Made by a program: the position numbers and the translations under genes | In this document: positions 41,345-52,480 of the stretch, one piece after another | Numbering within the stretch: position 1 is the first letter of the stretch | How the letters are laid out: every line of letters starts with the position of its first letter | Source of the DNA: Oasisia sp. SBJ-2009 | Taxonomy: Eukaryota; Annelida; Polychaeta; Sabellida; Siboglinidae | Reading direction: 5' to 3' | NCBI GenBank assembly: GCA_964017155.1 | Contig: OZ024861.1 | Location: forward strand, 23,823,713 to 23,887,712 | Length of the DNA: 64,000 nucleotides | Notes under the pieces: model-generated | Databases searched by the model: none | Seen by the model: only the letters and a program-made list of their open reading frames with translations | Told to the model about the DNA's origin: nothing

Positions 41345-41660
41345 GGACAAGGATTAGGATACACTTACCTGTAGATCGATGGCTTGATGATACCTCTTCC
41401 TGTTGAAAAAATCGTGTTCATTCGCTGGCGGACCTTGAATCCACGTGCAATCACATCGCCATCGCCATCGGGAATCACATTCACATCAAAATACTAAAAA
41501 ATTAAAATGTCGTCTGCGTCTTGCCCGCTTGTTGTTGATTCGGTAACTTGATGTTGTCAGGCGCTCTACGTAGTAATGCCTCCATGACCCTTCTCACCGT
41601 CCGGTTGATGTTGGATTTGTCAACCCCGATGAGTTCCACACACTAATCCTTGAAACGGCC
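41345..41660 (-). pseudogene. PIF/Harbinger transposase fragment
   Basis: On the minus strand one frame gives CVELIGVDKSNINRTVRRVM then ALLRRAPDNIKLPNQQQ, and after frame changes DCTWIQGPPANEHDFFNRKR then YHQAIDLQV. This matches the Harbinger/HARBI1 pattern: a helix-turn-helix, IKFP, IDxTH, then NEHxFVNRKxYHSINVQ. The expected catalytic Asp precedes CT; the His after it is changed to Trp. Several frame breaks and a stop show it is dead. A GTAAGT near 41367 mimics a splice donor but lies in the IDLQV codons. Confidence 0.65.
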
Positions 41661-41708
41661 GTAAGCAGATTATTGCAGTGTTAGCGTTACTATTACTAGT
41701 AGCAAGCG

Positions 41709-42567
41709 GCGTCAGTGCAGTCTAACTGTCGCTCGGCTGCGTAACTTCCCCTGGCGGTTACAACTGCATCCGTAGTCTCGCTTAACCGACTGTCGGTCGG
41801 ATGCGTAACTACGCCGAGAAGACCGTTGAGTCTTGAGGGGCTTAAAAGTGCTGCCACCTCACGGAGTCTGGATAACCGAGGCTACTGCAGCCCTAGTCTC
41901 GCTTAACCGACTGTCGTTCGGCTGCGGAACTACGCCGAGAAGACAGTCTGGTGACATTTGCCGGCTTTTGTTTGGTATCCGCGTGATCTATAAAATGCTG
42001 CCACCTCACGGACACTGCCGTAATATATATTTTTATAAACAACTGCAAATTTGTATTTCTATTTATTTTGTGTTAATATAAGTTTAATTTTTAATAGTTT
42101 TTATAATACAGCATTATTTGATCAAAAGGTTTCCTTATTTAATTTGTATGCTATCCGTGTCGAGCTAGACAATGCTGCCACCTCACGGATACTGGTTAAT
42201 CCTGTCGTAATTCTTATTTTATAAACAACGGTAAATTTGAATTTTTACTTACTTTTGTGTTAATATCAGTTCAATGGTGAATACTTTTCATATGCTATCA
42301 TTATCTTGTAAAAGTATATCGTTATTTGAATTTTTATTTCATAGTTGGCCTGAGAGCCAATCAGCGTCTCTACCCTATTCTGGGGTAAGGCTGCCCGGAT
42401 GTAGAAACTTAAGCATATATACTGTCCCAGGCGTAGTTGAGGGGGCTTAAAAGTGCTGCCACCTCACGGAGTCTGGGTAACCGAGGCTACTGCAGCCCAG
42501 GCGGTGTTGAGGGGCTAAAACGTGCTGCCACCTCACGGAGTCTGGGTAACCGAGGCTAGCGTCAGTG
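41709..42567. mobile_element. Nest of three 9-bp-duplication elements
   Basis: The outermost copy spans 41718-42558 and is flanked by GCGTCAGTG at 41709-41717 and 42559-42567. Inside it lie a 112-bp deleted copy (41773-41884) flanked by CTGCATCCG/CTGCAGCCC, and a near-full copy (41894-42489) flanked by CTGCAGCCC on both sides. All share the TAGTCTCG start and CCGAGGCTA end; the outermost left end is degraded. They belong to the family at 22720-23322. Confidence 0.82.
41894..42489. mobile_element. Near-full copy of the 603-bp element
   Basis: It starts TAGTCTCGCTTAACC and ends GGTAACCGAGGCTA. The duplication CTGCAGCCC is exact on both sides (41885-41893 and 42490-42498). It aligns with 22720-23322 throughout, with small indels such as the missing GAT run. 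Confidence 0.85.
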
Positions 42568-42568
42568 A

Positions 42569-43114
42569 GGCTATTAATTAGACCCCGTTAGATGGCAGTA
42601 CGTTTGAGCTCATCACACCCGCCTGTGGAATTAATGCTCTGCCAATGACAATGTTACCGGCAGGGCGGCCTTGTTCCAGAATAGGGTAAAGACGCTAGCT
42701 AACTTGTTCTCTGGCCGAGTTTGAAATAGCCAATTAAACAAGAATACCCCTTTTCAGATAATACTATTTTATAAAAACTATTCAAAATTAAACTTATACT
42801 GAAACATGTCACATATAAAATAAACAGAAATTATACTTTCTTGTTTTTTATTTGATATCTCATTTTTATTTCTACTTTTTATTTTGTGTACATATATTTT
42901 AGAAATTAGTTTCGTTACTAAAAGCATATGTACATTATAAACATTAATTGTTCTCATACACGTGATCTTGTGAATCAATCCAAAACAGCGATGCCGTCTG
43001 GCGGCTTCGAGCAGTGGCACCACACAAGGATTACGTAACTAAAGCATATTTGTTATCAGGCTATCTTCTCGGCGAAGTTACGCAGCCCGTGCGAGAATCG
43101 GTTACGCGAGACTA
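42569..43114 (-). mobile_element. Diverged inverted copy of the 603-bp element family
   Basis: The right edge on the plus strand ends GGTTACGCGAGACTA, the complement of the family start. Internally TACCCTATTCTGG (as complement) and the diverged GGTGGCAG block near 42590 are recognisable. The left end is approximate and no convincing duplication was found. Confidence 0.55.
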
Positions 43115-43590
43115 GTCTGTTATCGCCACGATTTGTTGGCCTCCGAAGCGGAACTTTTGCACGAGTTCACATTCATCGAACTATTCATCGAACACTTCAA
43201 AAGTTCTCAATAGTTGTCGCTGCCGGTAATGTCAAATAATGGCAGCCATTTTTTTCCGGCTAATAACCAATTAAACGGAGAAAAAAATCAAAATGGTGCA
43301 TAACTTTCTTAGTGCATACCAATAGATTACGTTTATCCGGCGCATAGGCGCTAAAGGCCTAAGCGCGGATAAGGGGGCTATCCGGTCTCTATGAATACCA
43401 GTCCAGCATGATGCAGTTAACATACTTACATAGTTTTTGGAAGAGGAGTTCGAAAAGAGTAAACTTTCCTCATTCACGCATATAATTTATCAAAACGAAG
43501 TTTGCAACTCTAAACAGTTCTCTGCTATGTTTTTGTGGTTTATTTTTCTGAACGTTGGTCATTAATATTATCGTTGACAGAAATTAGAAA
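43115..43590. other. No feature established
   Basis: A GTAAGTATG on the minus strand at about 43430 has no convincing acceptor. A GGCGCATAGGCGC inverted stretch lies near 43339. Confidence 0.4.
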
Positions 43591-43603
43591 CAATAATACT
43601 TAC

Positions 43604-43660
43604 AGCTGTTTTGCCTGATGTAATTCCAGCCGTTGGTGTTTAAAGCTGCGTGCAACAATC
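43604..43660 (-). other. Possible untranslated leader exon of the secreted-protein gene
   Basis: On the minus strand AAACAGCT is followed by GTAAGTATT, a fair donor (43603-43598). It lies about 90 bases downstream of a group of bZIP-type sites. No reading frame is needed because the next acceptor at 39351 precedes the ATG. The transcription start is unknown and the exon is a guess from position. Confidence 0.22.
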
Positions 43661-43689
43661 GTTAGGCGACGTTGACGTTGAAGCCGACG

Positions 43690-43720
43690 TGACGTCATAA
43701 TTACGTAATTTACGCAACTC
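43690..43720 (-). promoter_or_regulatory. Cluster of palindromic bZIP-type sites
   Basis: TGACGTCA (43690-43697, the CRE consensus), TTACGTAA (43701-43708) and TTACGCAA (43711-43718) follow one another within 30 bases. Such a group is compatible with a promoter for the minus-strand gene. No TATA box was assigned. Confidence 0.35.
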
Positions 43721-43820
43721 AACAATGGTAGACGGACGGTCGGGTAAAACACAATAACTAGACCCTTTGCGTGGAAAGAAGATCCGGTTTCTTGGCTATT
43801 TACCTTGTACATATTTAACT

Positions 43821-44285
43821 CTTAAGAAACTATAGAATGATATGTAGAGTCTACAGAGCATCCAATTATAAGCGCGGGAAAAGTGGTGCAAGGGGCTGCC
43901 CTTCGCTGGGACAAACATGCCCAGTAAATCGAACGTTACGGCGAGACGGCTGCGAAAATTTAATGACCACCTTCTGGAATTTCGGTCGGCCCTGACGTAT
44001 GGTCCCCCAAGGTCGGCCCCTAAATCCAAAAGTATTTCACTGTTCTCTAGCAAATTCGGTGGGGACAGACGTGGTAATGCCCTCAGCCTAGTAAAGTTTC
44101 AGGAGACGGCTACCGAATTTTCTCAACTGGAGCGGGCCGGCGAAACGAGATAGCGAGTAGCTGAATTTATAATGCCCCGCAGCTGCGAAACATTTTCAAC
44201 ATCCCCTTCCCGTCTTCAGATGTCATGAACGGTTGGCAAACGGACTGAGGCTGAATCTCCCTCGGTTCTGCATACTACTACTTTT
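43821..44285. other. No gene seen
   Basis: Moderately GC-rich sequence with ORFs under 90 codons on both strands; none resembles a protein I know. Confidence 0.4.
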
Positions 44286-44288
44286 ACA

Positions 44289-44335
<47 letters not shown>
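44286..44335. repeat. (ACGC)n microsatellite
   Basis: About 12 tetramers. Confidence 0.93.
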
Positions 44336-44336
<1 letters not shown>

Positions 44337-44631
44337 TGCACACACATGTATTATACATAATTGTTCCAGAGTTTTCTTTGAAGATGTCTGTTCTCGAATG
44401 ATACCCACCCGCCATCAATTCTTCTTTGAATCCCCTTGTCTTGATTTTTATCTCTGGTGCAGCTATCCCTGGCAGGTGTAGCTTTTAACGTTGTAACTTT
44501 CTCTATATGGGTGGTGTTGACATATGTTGTTGGTTTGTGTGTAGGTTTCTATCATCACCTTTGCTACTACTTTTTCAACTTCAGACCGTCGTGTTATCTG
44601 TCATTAGATAGCTACTACAGTCCTACGTTTT

Positions 44632-44727
44632 GTCACGTTTTACCACGTTTTAGCCACGTTTGCTCACGTTGCGGCCACGTTCTGCCACGGCTCGCAACGT
44701 AGCTAAACGTGGCGGCCAAAACGTGAC
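44632..44727. repeat. Imperfect palindrome built of ACGTT/AACGT blocks
   Basis: GTCACGTTTT at 44632-44641 pairs with AAAACGTGAC at 44718-44727, and CACGTTTTAGC pairs imperfectly with GCTAAACGTG. Between them CACGTT recurs every 10-13 bases. It could be a hairpin or a small inverted-repeat element. Confidence 0.75.
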
Positions 44728-44847
44728 GCTATGACTGGGGCATTAGTAAGAGTTGTGCTGCGTTGTTGAACCATGAGCAAGTTCGGCTACTCTACATTGT
44801 GTCTCGGTTCATTCACTGTATGAATGAGCAACTGGCTATAGCTAGTG

Positions 44848-45073
<226 letters not shown>

Positions 45074-45382
45074 ATATTCAAACATTGAAACCCCCCAACA
45101 AGAATATAATATATTCTATACAATTTTAATAGAGGGGGAATATCTGATGATTGAGTATGGAGTTTTTCATAACACACCTCTTTCACTTCCGGTATAGGAC
45201 AAAGCGTTGGCGCATATATAATAAGCAGGTCCACGTTTCATCTAATGCAGTCAATAGACAGATGGATAGGGTACGTTTTGAGCTTATTTGTTGGTGGCTC
45301 GAATATACTCATAAGTGAGTTACTGACAAAAACACTCAATGTAAGCTGGTTTCGTCAGGTGTTTTCCTTGCCAAATAAGGAA

Positions 45383-45454
45383 CTGGAGACAGAAGGACCT
45401 GGAGACAGAAGGACCAGGGGACAGAAGGACCTGGAGACAGAAGGACCTGGAGAC
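45383..45454. repeat. 16-bp minisatellite, 4.5 copies
   Basis: The unit is CTGGAGACAGAAGGAC. Confidence 0.92.
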
Positions 45455-45649
45455 TGCTGATAGAGAATGTAATAACAGCAAAGAGAGAGGAAGAAGAAAG
45501 ATAATGGAAACGAAAATCATGTTCAGCTCATCCCTGACAACAGTAATGCCAGGAAAAGAAGAACAACACAAGCAATCTGATCATAGTCTAGTAACCGCGC
45601 AACTATTATTTTGAATCCTTAATAGCCACTAGTTTTCAAGCACAATGAG

Positions 45650-45870
45650 AATAAAGAAATTTTCGTTGCTCTGTCACCTCTTGGACTGCAGCCAGCGACA
45701 GATGTGGGGAATTCCTAACTTAATCATAATTGCATGATGAAACAATCCTTTTCGAAATGGTAGGACTTGGAAGGAAAGTCTTACAGAGGCATCCTTACAC
45801 CCTATGTACTTCGTGACTCTATTAATCAGGCAGCCAGTTATTGGTCCGCCGTTCGTTACCATCCTAATTT
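45650..45870. repeat. Dispersed repeat R3 segment
   Basis: Blocks such as CTCTGTCACCTCTTGGA, ACTGCAGCC, TTGGAAGG and CTATTAATCAGGCAGCCAGT correspond to 58190-58400, which lies inside a hAT element. The copy is diverged. Confidence 0.5.
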
Positions 45871-46478
45871 TCTGGGACTGGGGGGTATGGCCACATGGCC
45901 CTCCTCCTACACCGCTGCTGCCAGAAGACACAGCCGAGCTTGTTGGGGACCGGAAGGGTGCTGTTGGAAACTGTTCAGCAGCGCTCACAACCTTCCTTGT
46001 TGCTATTTTATTGGAGGGCACAACTATAACGTTTGCCCCAAAACAAAATTCCTAGGGCTAGGACCACGTTGCCCTCCCCCCACATGTTTGTGTATTTGCA
46101 CACGCTTTGGTACGTATGTGAGTACACATGTTATATTGCCCCTTGGTCCAGCGTCAATAATTAGAGCACATACCCATGTATAACATGAAATACATTCGAG
46201 ATAAAGAAAACACAAACACGAATTAAACGTGAACACAATCTGAACACTATCTCCAGAAATACACAACTCAGCATTTGATCGCTAGATGGCGCAACCTCAC
46301 CTTCACTTCGCGGTGACATCAAAATAGATATTTAAACCGATATTTTACTTAAATCTGATAATAGACTGGTCACGCGATGGTCTAGCAGATACGATATATT
46401 TTAGTGTGTGTGGAGAAGGTTCTTCTTTACTTCAACGATAAGCATATCGACAATACTGAAGTTTGGCAAGTTTGTCAT
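45871..46478. other. No gene seen
   Basis: No convincing ORF or array. A homopurine/homopyrimidine bias near 46070-46085 is minor. Confidence 0.4.
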
Positions 46479-46860
46479 TGTGTACCTACAAGTTTGACTT
46501 TGTATGCCTACATGTTTTACATTGTATACAAGCTTGACATTGCGTACCTACAAGTTTTACATTGTATACCAACAAGTTTGATATTGTGTACCTACAAGTT
46601 TAACATTGTGTACCTACAAGTTTGACATTGTGTACTTACAAGTTTGATTTTGTGTACCTACAAGGTTGCCTTTATGTACCTAACAGTTTGACATGGTGTA
46701 CCTACAAAGTTGACTTTGTATACCTAAAAATTTGACATGATGTACCTACAATTTTGATTTTGTATACCTACAAGTTTGACATTATATACCTACACTTTTG
46801 ACAATATGTACAGGGGTCACCAAATTTGACATTGTGTACCTACCTACACATTTGACATTT
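46479..46860. repeat. 22-bp degenerate minisatellite, about 16 copies
   Basis: The unit is close to TACCTACAAGTTTGACATTGTG, listed here as TACCTACAAGTTTGACAT plus TGTG. Copies differ by one to five bases from one another, and the array ends near TTTGACATTTGG. Confidence 0.9.
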
Positions 46861-47211
46861 GGAGACGATTCTGTCAGCAGCCGACCAGGCGCAGCAAACG
46901 ATCCACGTGTACAATGAGCGAGGTCACTGAGGAGATGCATGGGCTGCAACTCGAAGCAGACGACACATGTGATATGTTCCAATAATAATAATATGGTAAG
47001 TAGCCATCTTTAAGACCCAGATTTCAAATCCCGTATGTCGAAAGGTACTGGAGCGAGACAACTCAAAGTAAGGATCTTTGTTAAAGCAAAGTATTTCACA
47101 AAGATAATTCATTAAAAAATTAATATATGACTGCAGTTAAGTTCACATACATTCATTATGTTCAACAACGTAAACTGAACGAACTTGCCATAAGCTCGTA
47201 GTAACGGCATG

Positions 47212-47290
47212 ATAGACCTATCCTAGAATTCGAATTAGGAGTTTTTCCATTCATAGGACTTGCTTCATCCACTGCGCCACGGCAGCGTAA
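47212..47290 (-). repeat. tRNA-like sequence (SINE head or tRNA pseudogene)
   Basis: On the minus strand GCTGCCGTGGCGCAGTGG resembles a tRNA 5' end with an A box. About 35 bases later AATTCGAATTC stands where GGTTCGAATCC, the B box, is expected. Pairing of the acceptor stem is poor, so a functional tRNA is unlikely. Confidence 0.4.
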
Positions 47291-47410
47291 TGGTTAGGCT
47301 TGGCTTGTTGTTCCGTACATAGATGTGAGCTAGACATCTACTAACCAGGTGATTAAAACTAGCCAAATCTGTGATGTAATATGAGACCATGCCCCAAACT
47401 GCACGGAGTC

Positions 47411-47439
47411 AATTTTCTCCATGTTAAAAGATAGAAATT

Positions 47440-47473
<34 letters not shown>

Positions 47474-48068
47474 AATCGGGCTGTCCCCAAATTGTGTTTA
47501 TAGCTTTATTTTCCGAAGGATAATTACAAGAAGCAGTGTGACACATTGTCGGTAAGAATCGTGCATTTTAATCGTTGCCATGGGATCGGCAGTTACTTGT
47601 GCTTGACGGTCTTGACAAGCAGTGAAGAATGCCATATTTCGCGCAGGATAACCTTTTGGGGGGCTAATGTTGTCCATAACCACAACATGTGTTATGATTA
47701 TGTGCATTTAGGAAACTTGTCAGATGTAAGTGTTTATCGAGCTGTTGTGAAACCACAATGTACAGGAAGATAACATTCACGTGTTTTTAAACACGCGCCA
47801 CAATTCGTTGGATATATTTCGATTATCGTTTCAACAATTATTACTACATATTTGTAAATCATATTATGTAACACATATGATATATTAAAATATAGTTTAA
47901 TATCATGAAGATACTTTTATCATCACTAAACCAATAAAATGCAAATACCGCCAAAGACACGGCCAAAAATCGTTACTGCTATCCACGCTACGTAAATTGC
48001 TGTGTCTATGACAGTGTGGTCAACTCAATATTAAATCAGCGAGTTAATATAAGAAAGCTATAGCACAA
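47411..48068. repeat. Dispersed repeat R2, copy B, with (GTT)n
   Basis: This is the partner of 31850-32375. A TTG microsatellite (47440-47473) has expanded at a place where the other copy has TTTTGTTTTTGGTTG. About 150 AT-rich bases near 47770-47935 are extra. Confidence 0.7.
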
Positions 48069-48289
48069 GATATTTATGAAACGGAAACACTGACTAAAAA
48101 TAAAACGTTAACTTGGCGTTGATGCGTGGAAACAATGGCATATCTAAGGGGACGGCATTGGGCCACTGTCCCCTTTAAATTTGGCTTTTAGAAATATAAT
48201 CATTAACATATAGAGCTACTACTTGGCAAAATGATAAAAAAAATTACATGTGCAAACATATTTGCCCCACCGCTTTCCGACATCCCAGA

Positions 48290-48735
48290 GACGCTATCGC
48301 GCTTACATTTTTCTGGTCGTTTTAAACTTTCCGATTGACGTTTCTGGGCATGCGCAATGTATACCATCAATATGCAGCGAAACGACAAAGCATTTTTGGT
48401 ATAAATCCCACGGGCTGTTTGTTAACTCTCCTGTAATGATTGCTGTGAAGAGTTGCTTAAAATGTCGTTCAATACATTAAAATAGTACGTTTGTTTAACA
48501 CTGCCACGGATTATGGCGCACTACAGTCACGTGATTTGTGCTTGTTATCAAAATATGCTTTAAAACTGTTTTGCCTCTTTTTAATTTGCTACAAATAAAT
48601 AATGAACAACCCGTGTTACTTATACCATAAATGCTTTGTCGTTTCGCTGCACATTTATGATTTTACGTGCATCGCGCATGCGCAGAAACGTCAATCGAAA
48701 CGTTTATAACGCCGGAAAAATGTAAGCGCTACACC
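48290..48735. repeat. Inverted repeat, about 130-bp arms
   Basis: The left arm (48290-48420) and right arm (48605-48735) are reverse complements through CGCTTACATTTTT, ACGTTTCTG, CATGCGC and GCGAAACGACAAAGCATTT. The arm sequence also occurs at 57440-57600 inside a hAT element. It may be a fold-back derivative of that family. Confidence 0.7.
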
Positions 48736-48739
48736 GCCA

Positions 48740-50480
48740 CTACGTGGCCATTCAATTAGTAGTACGGTGCCAGTTCGAATGCGTGGGTGTCGTCGGTAAA
48801 AACCCATTAGCAGACGACAGCAACGGTCGTGTAGCATTGTCGAGTCAACAAAAGGTCAGAGGGCGACAATCAAACCTACGTCTGTAATAAACACTTCGCG
48901 CGTCCACGCACGTCCATGACGGTGGTCGAAGGCTCCTACGTGGGATGTCCGCGCCGTGGTCAGCACGGGCGTGTATTAATTACGCTACCAGTGCGTAGAT
49001 AGTACTAGATACCTCGGAGAGATTAGGGTCACAGGTCGAGCCGTTTATTGATTCGACCATTAACGTATGGAGTTATGGCGTCGGCGGATGGCGGGGGAGA
49101 ACGGTTCCAATAACTGATTGTGTAATATCAGTGTCAGTGATGACGACAGCTGGTTGTTGGGAGGTGATTGTCGCATGTAACGACACACAGACGTAGTTGA
49201 GTATCCGTAATGACAATGTGTTGACGAACGTACTGGCTCAATTCAACGGCTCAAAGGCAGTGCAGGAGAGGAGACGTAAGACCACCAAAATGTGCACGTC
49301 CGCCATTACCCGACCGCAGAGTACCTTAAAAAAGCAGCATTATGCACGTTGTCTGGATTTCTGTGAGCACATATGTAGTGTGGAGTGATTATAAATGACG
49401 TTTTTGTGCAGCGTGACATCAGAGCTGTCAAATTACGACAGCTGTCATTCGGTGCATTTCTGCGTATTAATACATTTGTCATTTTGCTTGGTGATGTAAT
49501 CAGGGGCAATCCGTGGGTGGCTCAAGCAGAAATGGAGGGGTGTAAGGTTTGAATGAACTTTGTGGGAGCCTGAGGTATTAAAAGTTCACGAATTTTCCAC
49601 TGAACCTCTGTCTGTGGAGGGTAAACATGCTGTGAAATTGTCAATAAGAGAGCTGATCAAGATTAATAGGAAATGAAGGAAACGTTATAATGGTCGCCTA
49701 TGGAAAATGCAAATGTGGTCTTAGGCCAGGAACACGAACCTAGTCAGGATGATGCAGGCACAGCCACAAACGACACACCATCAATGACATGACGTCAAGA
49801 TAGGCGTAACCCTGGTAGACGTATTAGTTTCATTATTATTTTATCCGGCTCCAGTCACCACAAACGTTTATAGAAACATCTTCTTAGAAGTTAAGTGCTT
49901 TTTGTAGTTCGTGGCACATCATTTTAAAAACACATTTACATCATCAATGTGATTGATATAGGTTGGCACACCATCAGCTAAAAGTGTGTGCGTGTCATAA
50001 AGTAACATCCATTGTATCCTTTCTAAAAAAAATTGATTGGTATCATCAAAATTATATCGTCAATATGACAGGTCAACCACGTTGGACTTGTGTCCTACTC
50101 CTAATCATTATAGACCAACGGAACGTGTGCTCGCCATCTTAATTTTACAATGACAATACTGCTTGTGAACACATCAATGGTATTAATACACAACGCTATC
50201 ATTCTGGATTGATTGATCGTGTATCGTATGTTTAGCGTGGCCTTGAGCACTGAAAGCCTAACTTAAAATTAATAACGTTTACATTAACATTAATAACTTT
50301 TATTTAGAAACTAGCTGATAAGCTGTATTGTCGTGGTGGTCGCATATTTAGCTCAACTCACTTAGAACGACGTGCCTGTGTTTGTAAACGCGAGAATGGT
50401 TCTAAATATATTATAATACCTTTGAAGTATTAATACGGTTGATACTCGTAGGGGCGGCCCGCGTCCCCAGGCGGTTGTGT
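48740..50480. other. No gene seen
   Basis: Mixed-composition sequence with ORFs of at most about 70 codons. None has a recognisable motif. Confidence 0.4.
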
Positions 50481-50491
50481 TTGAGGTCTAA

Positions 50492-50522
50492 CCAAAGAGT
50501 GTAAAACTCTTTGGTCTAACGT
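50492..50522. repeat. Perfect hairpin
   Basis: ACCAAAGAGT and ACTCTTTGGT flank a five-base loop GTAAA, extended by TCTA/CTAA-like ends. Function is unknown. It is not a histone-type stem-loop. Confidence 0.7.
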
Positions 50523-50689
50523 CGATGTAGACACGACCCTACCGTTTTGGCGCATGCGCGAGACAGTCGTTGTCATTAGTTACCATCAAGTACGTTAACG
50601 CTTCCCACTGAAATCTGAATCTCATATTAAAAACATCTTTAGTCTGATATATCGGCCACCATGAGCAAAAGGATGTATACAACCTTTCC

Positions 50690-50890
50690 AGCCAGTTATT
50701 TGTCATAAATTAACACGGGGCAAACAGGTTTAGATGCATGTTTTGATAGCAAGCGCAAATCAAGCGACTGCAGTGCGCCGTAATTGATCCGTGACAGTGA
50801 TTTAAACTGACATAATATTATATTAATATATTGAATGAAATGTTAAGCAACTCTGCACATTGTAGAACGGGGAAATAGATAGCCATATTC
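50690..50890. repeat. Dispersed segment shared with 57290-57430
   Basis: TTATTTGTCATAAATTAACAC and CAGTGCGCC-like blocks match the interior of the hAT element at 57 kb with substitutions. Confidence 0.5.
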
Positions 50891-51065
50891 GCGCCACCAA
50901 GCGAGTAAACATGTTAATATAAATTGACGCTAATGGTAATATTTTTGATTAAAATAGCAAGTGCAACATCACGTATCTATCGGGTAAGGTGTTTCGAACT
51001 TGTATTTTCAAGTGCATGATGTTTTTTACTTTGCACACTTGTGATACGCCTGCACGATATGCGGT

Positions 51066-51220
51066 TTACACGCGGGCACGATATGCGGATAGCACGCGGG
51101 CACGATACGGATTGCACGCGGGCACGATACGAAGATTGCGCGCGGGCACGATACGCGGGTTGCACGCGGACACGATACACGGATAGCACCGTGCACAATA
51201 CATGGATTGCACGCGAGTTG
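51066..51220. repeat. 22-24-bp GC-rich minisatellite
   Basis: About six copies of a unit near CGCGGGCACGATACGGATTG. Confidence 0.85.
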
Positions 51221-51529
51221 CTCGGCGTGACACAGTCATTATGTTGTCGCCCGGCAAACAAGATTACCTAAAAAGAAAAAAGTAACCAAATATATTGTGG
51301 GTGATATAGTTTGATTGTCCTGAGAGAATTCAAGCTAAAGGAACCCTCCCATGGTAAAAGCTAGGAAACGTTGAAACTAATTCCGAAAACGTATGCCATT
51401 GTTTTGGGAAACATCTTCCATCTATCGATGAAAATATGGCCGCGCAGGGCGTTCTGGGTAATTTGTTATCGCTATGTAGTCTGAAACGGATTACATGAAA
51501 TAAATGTTTGGCGGATTAGTGTAAAGATT

Positions 51530-51749
51530 TGTAAATGTAAATGTTTCTTGATTTATATAGCACCATATTTACACAATAATATTCTATGGTGTTTTTACAA
51601 AACACGAAAATTCACAATGGAAAGTAAATAAACATTCAACATAAAAGACACATAATTTAAGATAGTAAAATAAATTAGATAAATAAATAGATAAAAGATT
51701 AGTTAATTAATAATAATAAATAAGTGCTAAGATAATATTAAATATATAA

Positions 51750-51750
<1 letters not shown>
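51530..51750. repeat. Dispersed repeat R4, copy A
   Basis: GTAAATGTTTCTTGATTTATATAG-like start (first 18 bases GTAAATGTTTCTTGATTT), then ACAATGGAAAGTAAATA and AAATTAGATAAATAAATAG. The first block also occurs at 52249-52320 and the second at 60290-60470. Possibly an RTE- or SINE-type 3' end. Confidence 0.55.

Positions 51751-51754
<4 letters not shown>

Positions 51755-51808
<54 letters not shown>
51755..51808. repeat. (TA)n microsatellite
   Basis: About 27 dinucleotides. Confidence 0.95.
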
Positions 51809-52480
51809 CTAACTAACAAATGTTAAAAAAAAACGAACAGTTTTCACTATTGTGCATCGTGACGACGGTGGATGGTCTGTACGTGCAATGCAGATAGGTG
51901 TGAGAGAATTAGACCTCGCGGTGTCCGGTGCATAATAATCTTAGTCATTTTGGTCGTCACAGGTCGGCCTGTGTATGATGTATTATGTATTGCCCGCACG
52001 TGGAATGTTCATCAGGAATCATCAATGGCCGCCAGATGGCGCCGCTGCTTGATACTAATCCACTGATACGTGTATAATGTTACCGCACTTTTTCAACAAC
52101 GAAATTAGTTTACAAAATCATTTACAAAACGTCGCTGTACGAATTATTGAAACAGTGTAATGAAGTTGTAAAAGAGAAACGTTCGTTAATGTGTGTTCCA
52201 CTCGACAGACGGCGCCTTTGTGGGAATGCATTTTTCCAGAGCCACGTAAATGTAAATGTTTATTGACTTATATAACATCACATGTATACACTAATATTCT
52301 ACGGCGCTGGACAATACAAGAAAAGACATATAGTCGAGTTGCCACCCTATACTCTACTGTAGGGAACCTGGAAATGTTTGGTCGTGTAAGGTTTTTTTGC
52401 TGAATCATATAGATTATGTGTCCCTGAACTCAAATCCGTGGGATGGCAATGCGCCATCCTTGGGCAACTCGTGGGAACCA
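51809..52480. other. No gene seen; R4-like block at 52249-52320
   Basis: AAATGTTTATTGACTTATAT followed by ACACTAATATTCTACGGCGC is a second R4 start. The rest is unrecognised. Confidence 0.4.

Noticed and set aside
41369..41493. Possible 125-nt minus-strand exon with TTTTTTAG acceptor and GTAAGTG donor
   Set aside because: The same bases, read in a shifted frame, encode the NEHxFxNRKRYH block of a Harbinger transposase. The splice-like signals are coincidental.
47212..47290. Functional tRNA gene on the minus strand
   Set aside because: The B box is degenerate (AATTCGAATTC), acceptor-stem pairing is poor and no anticodon arm could be folded with confidence.
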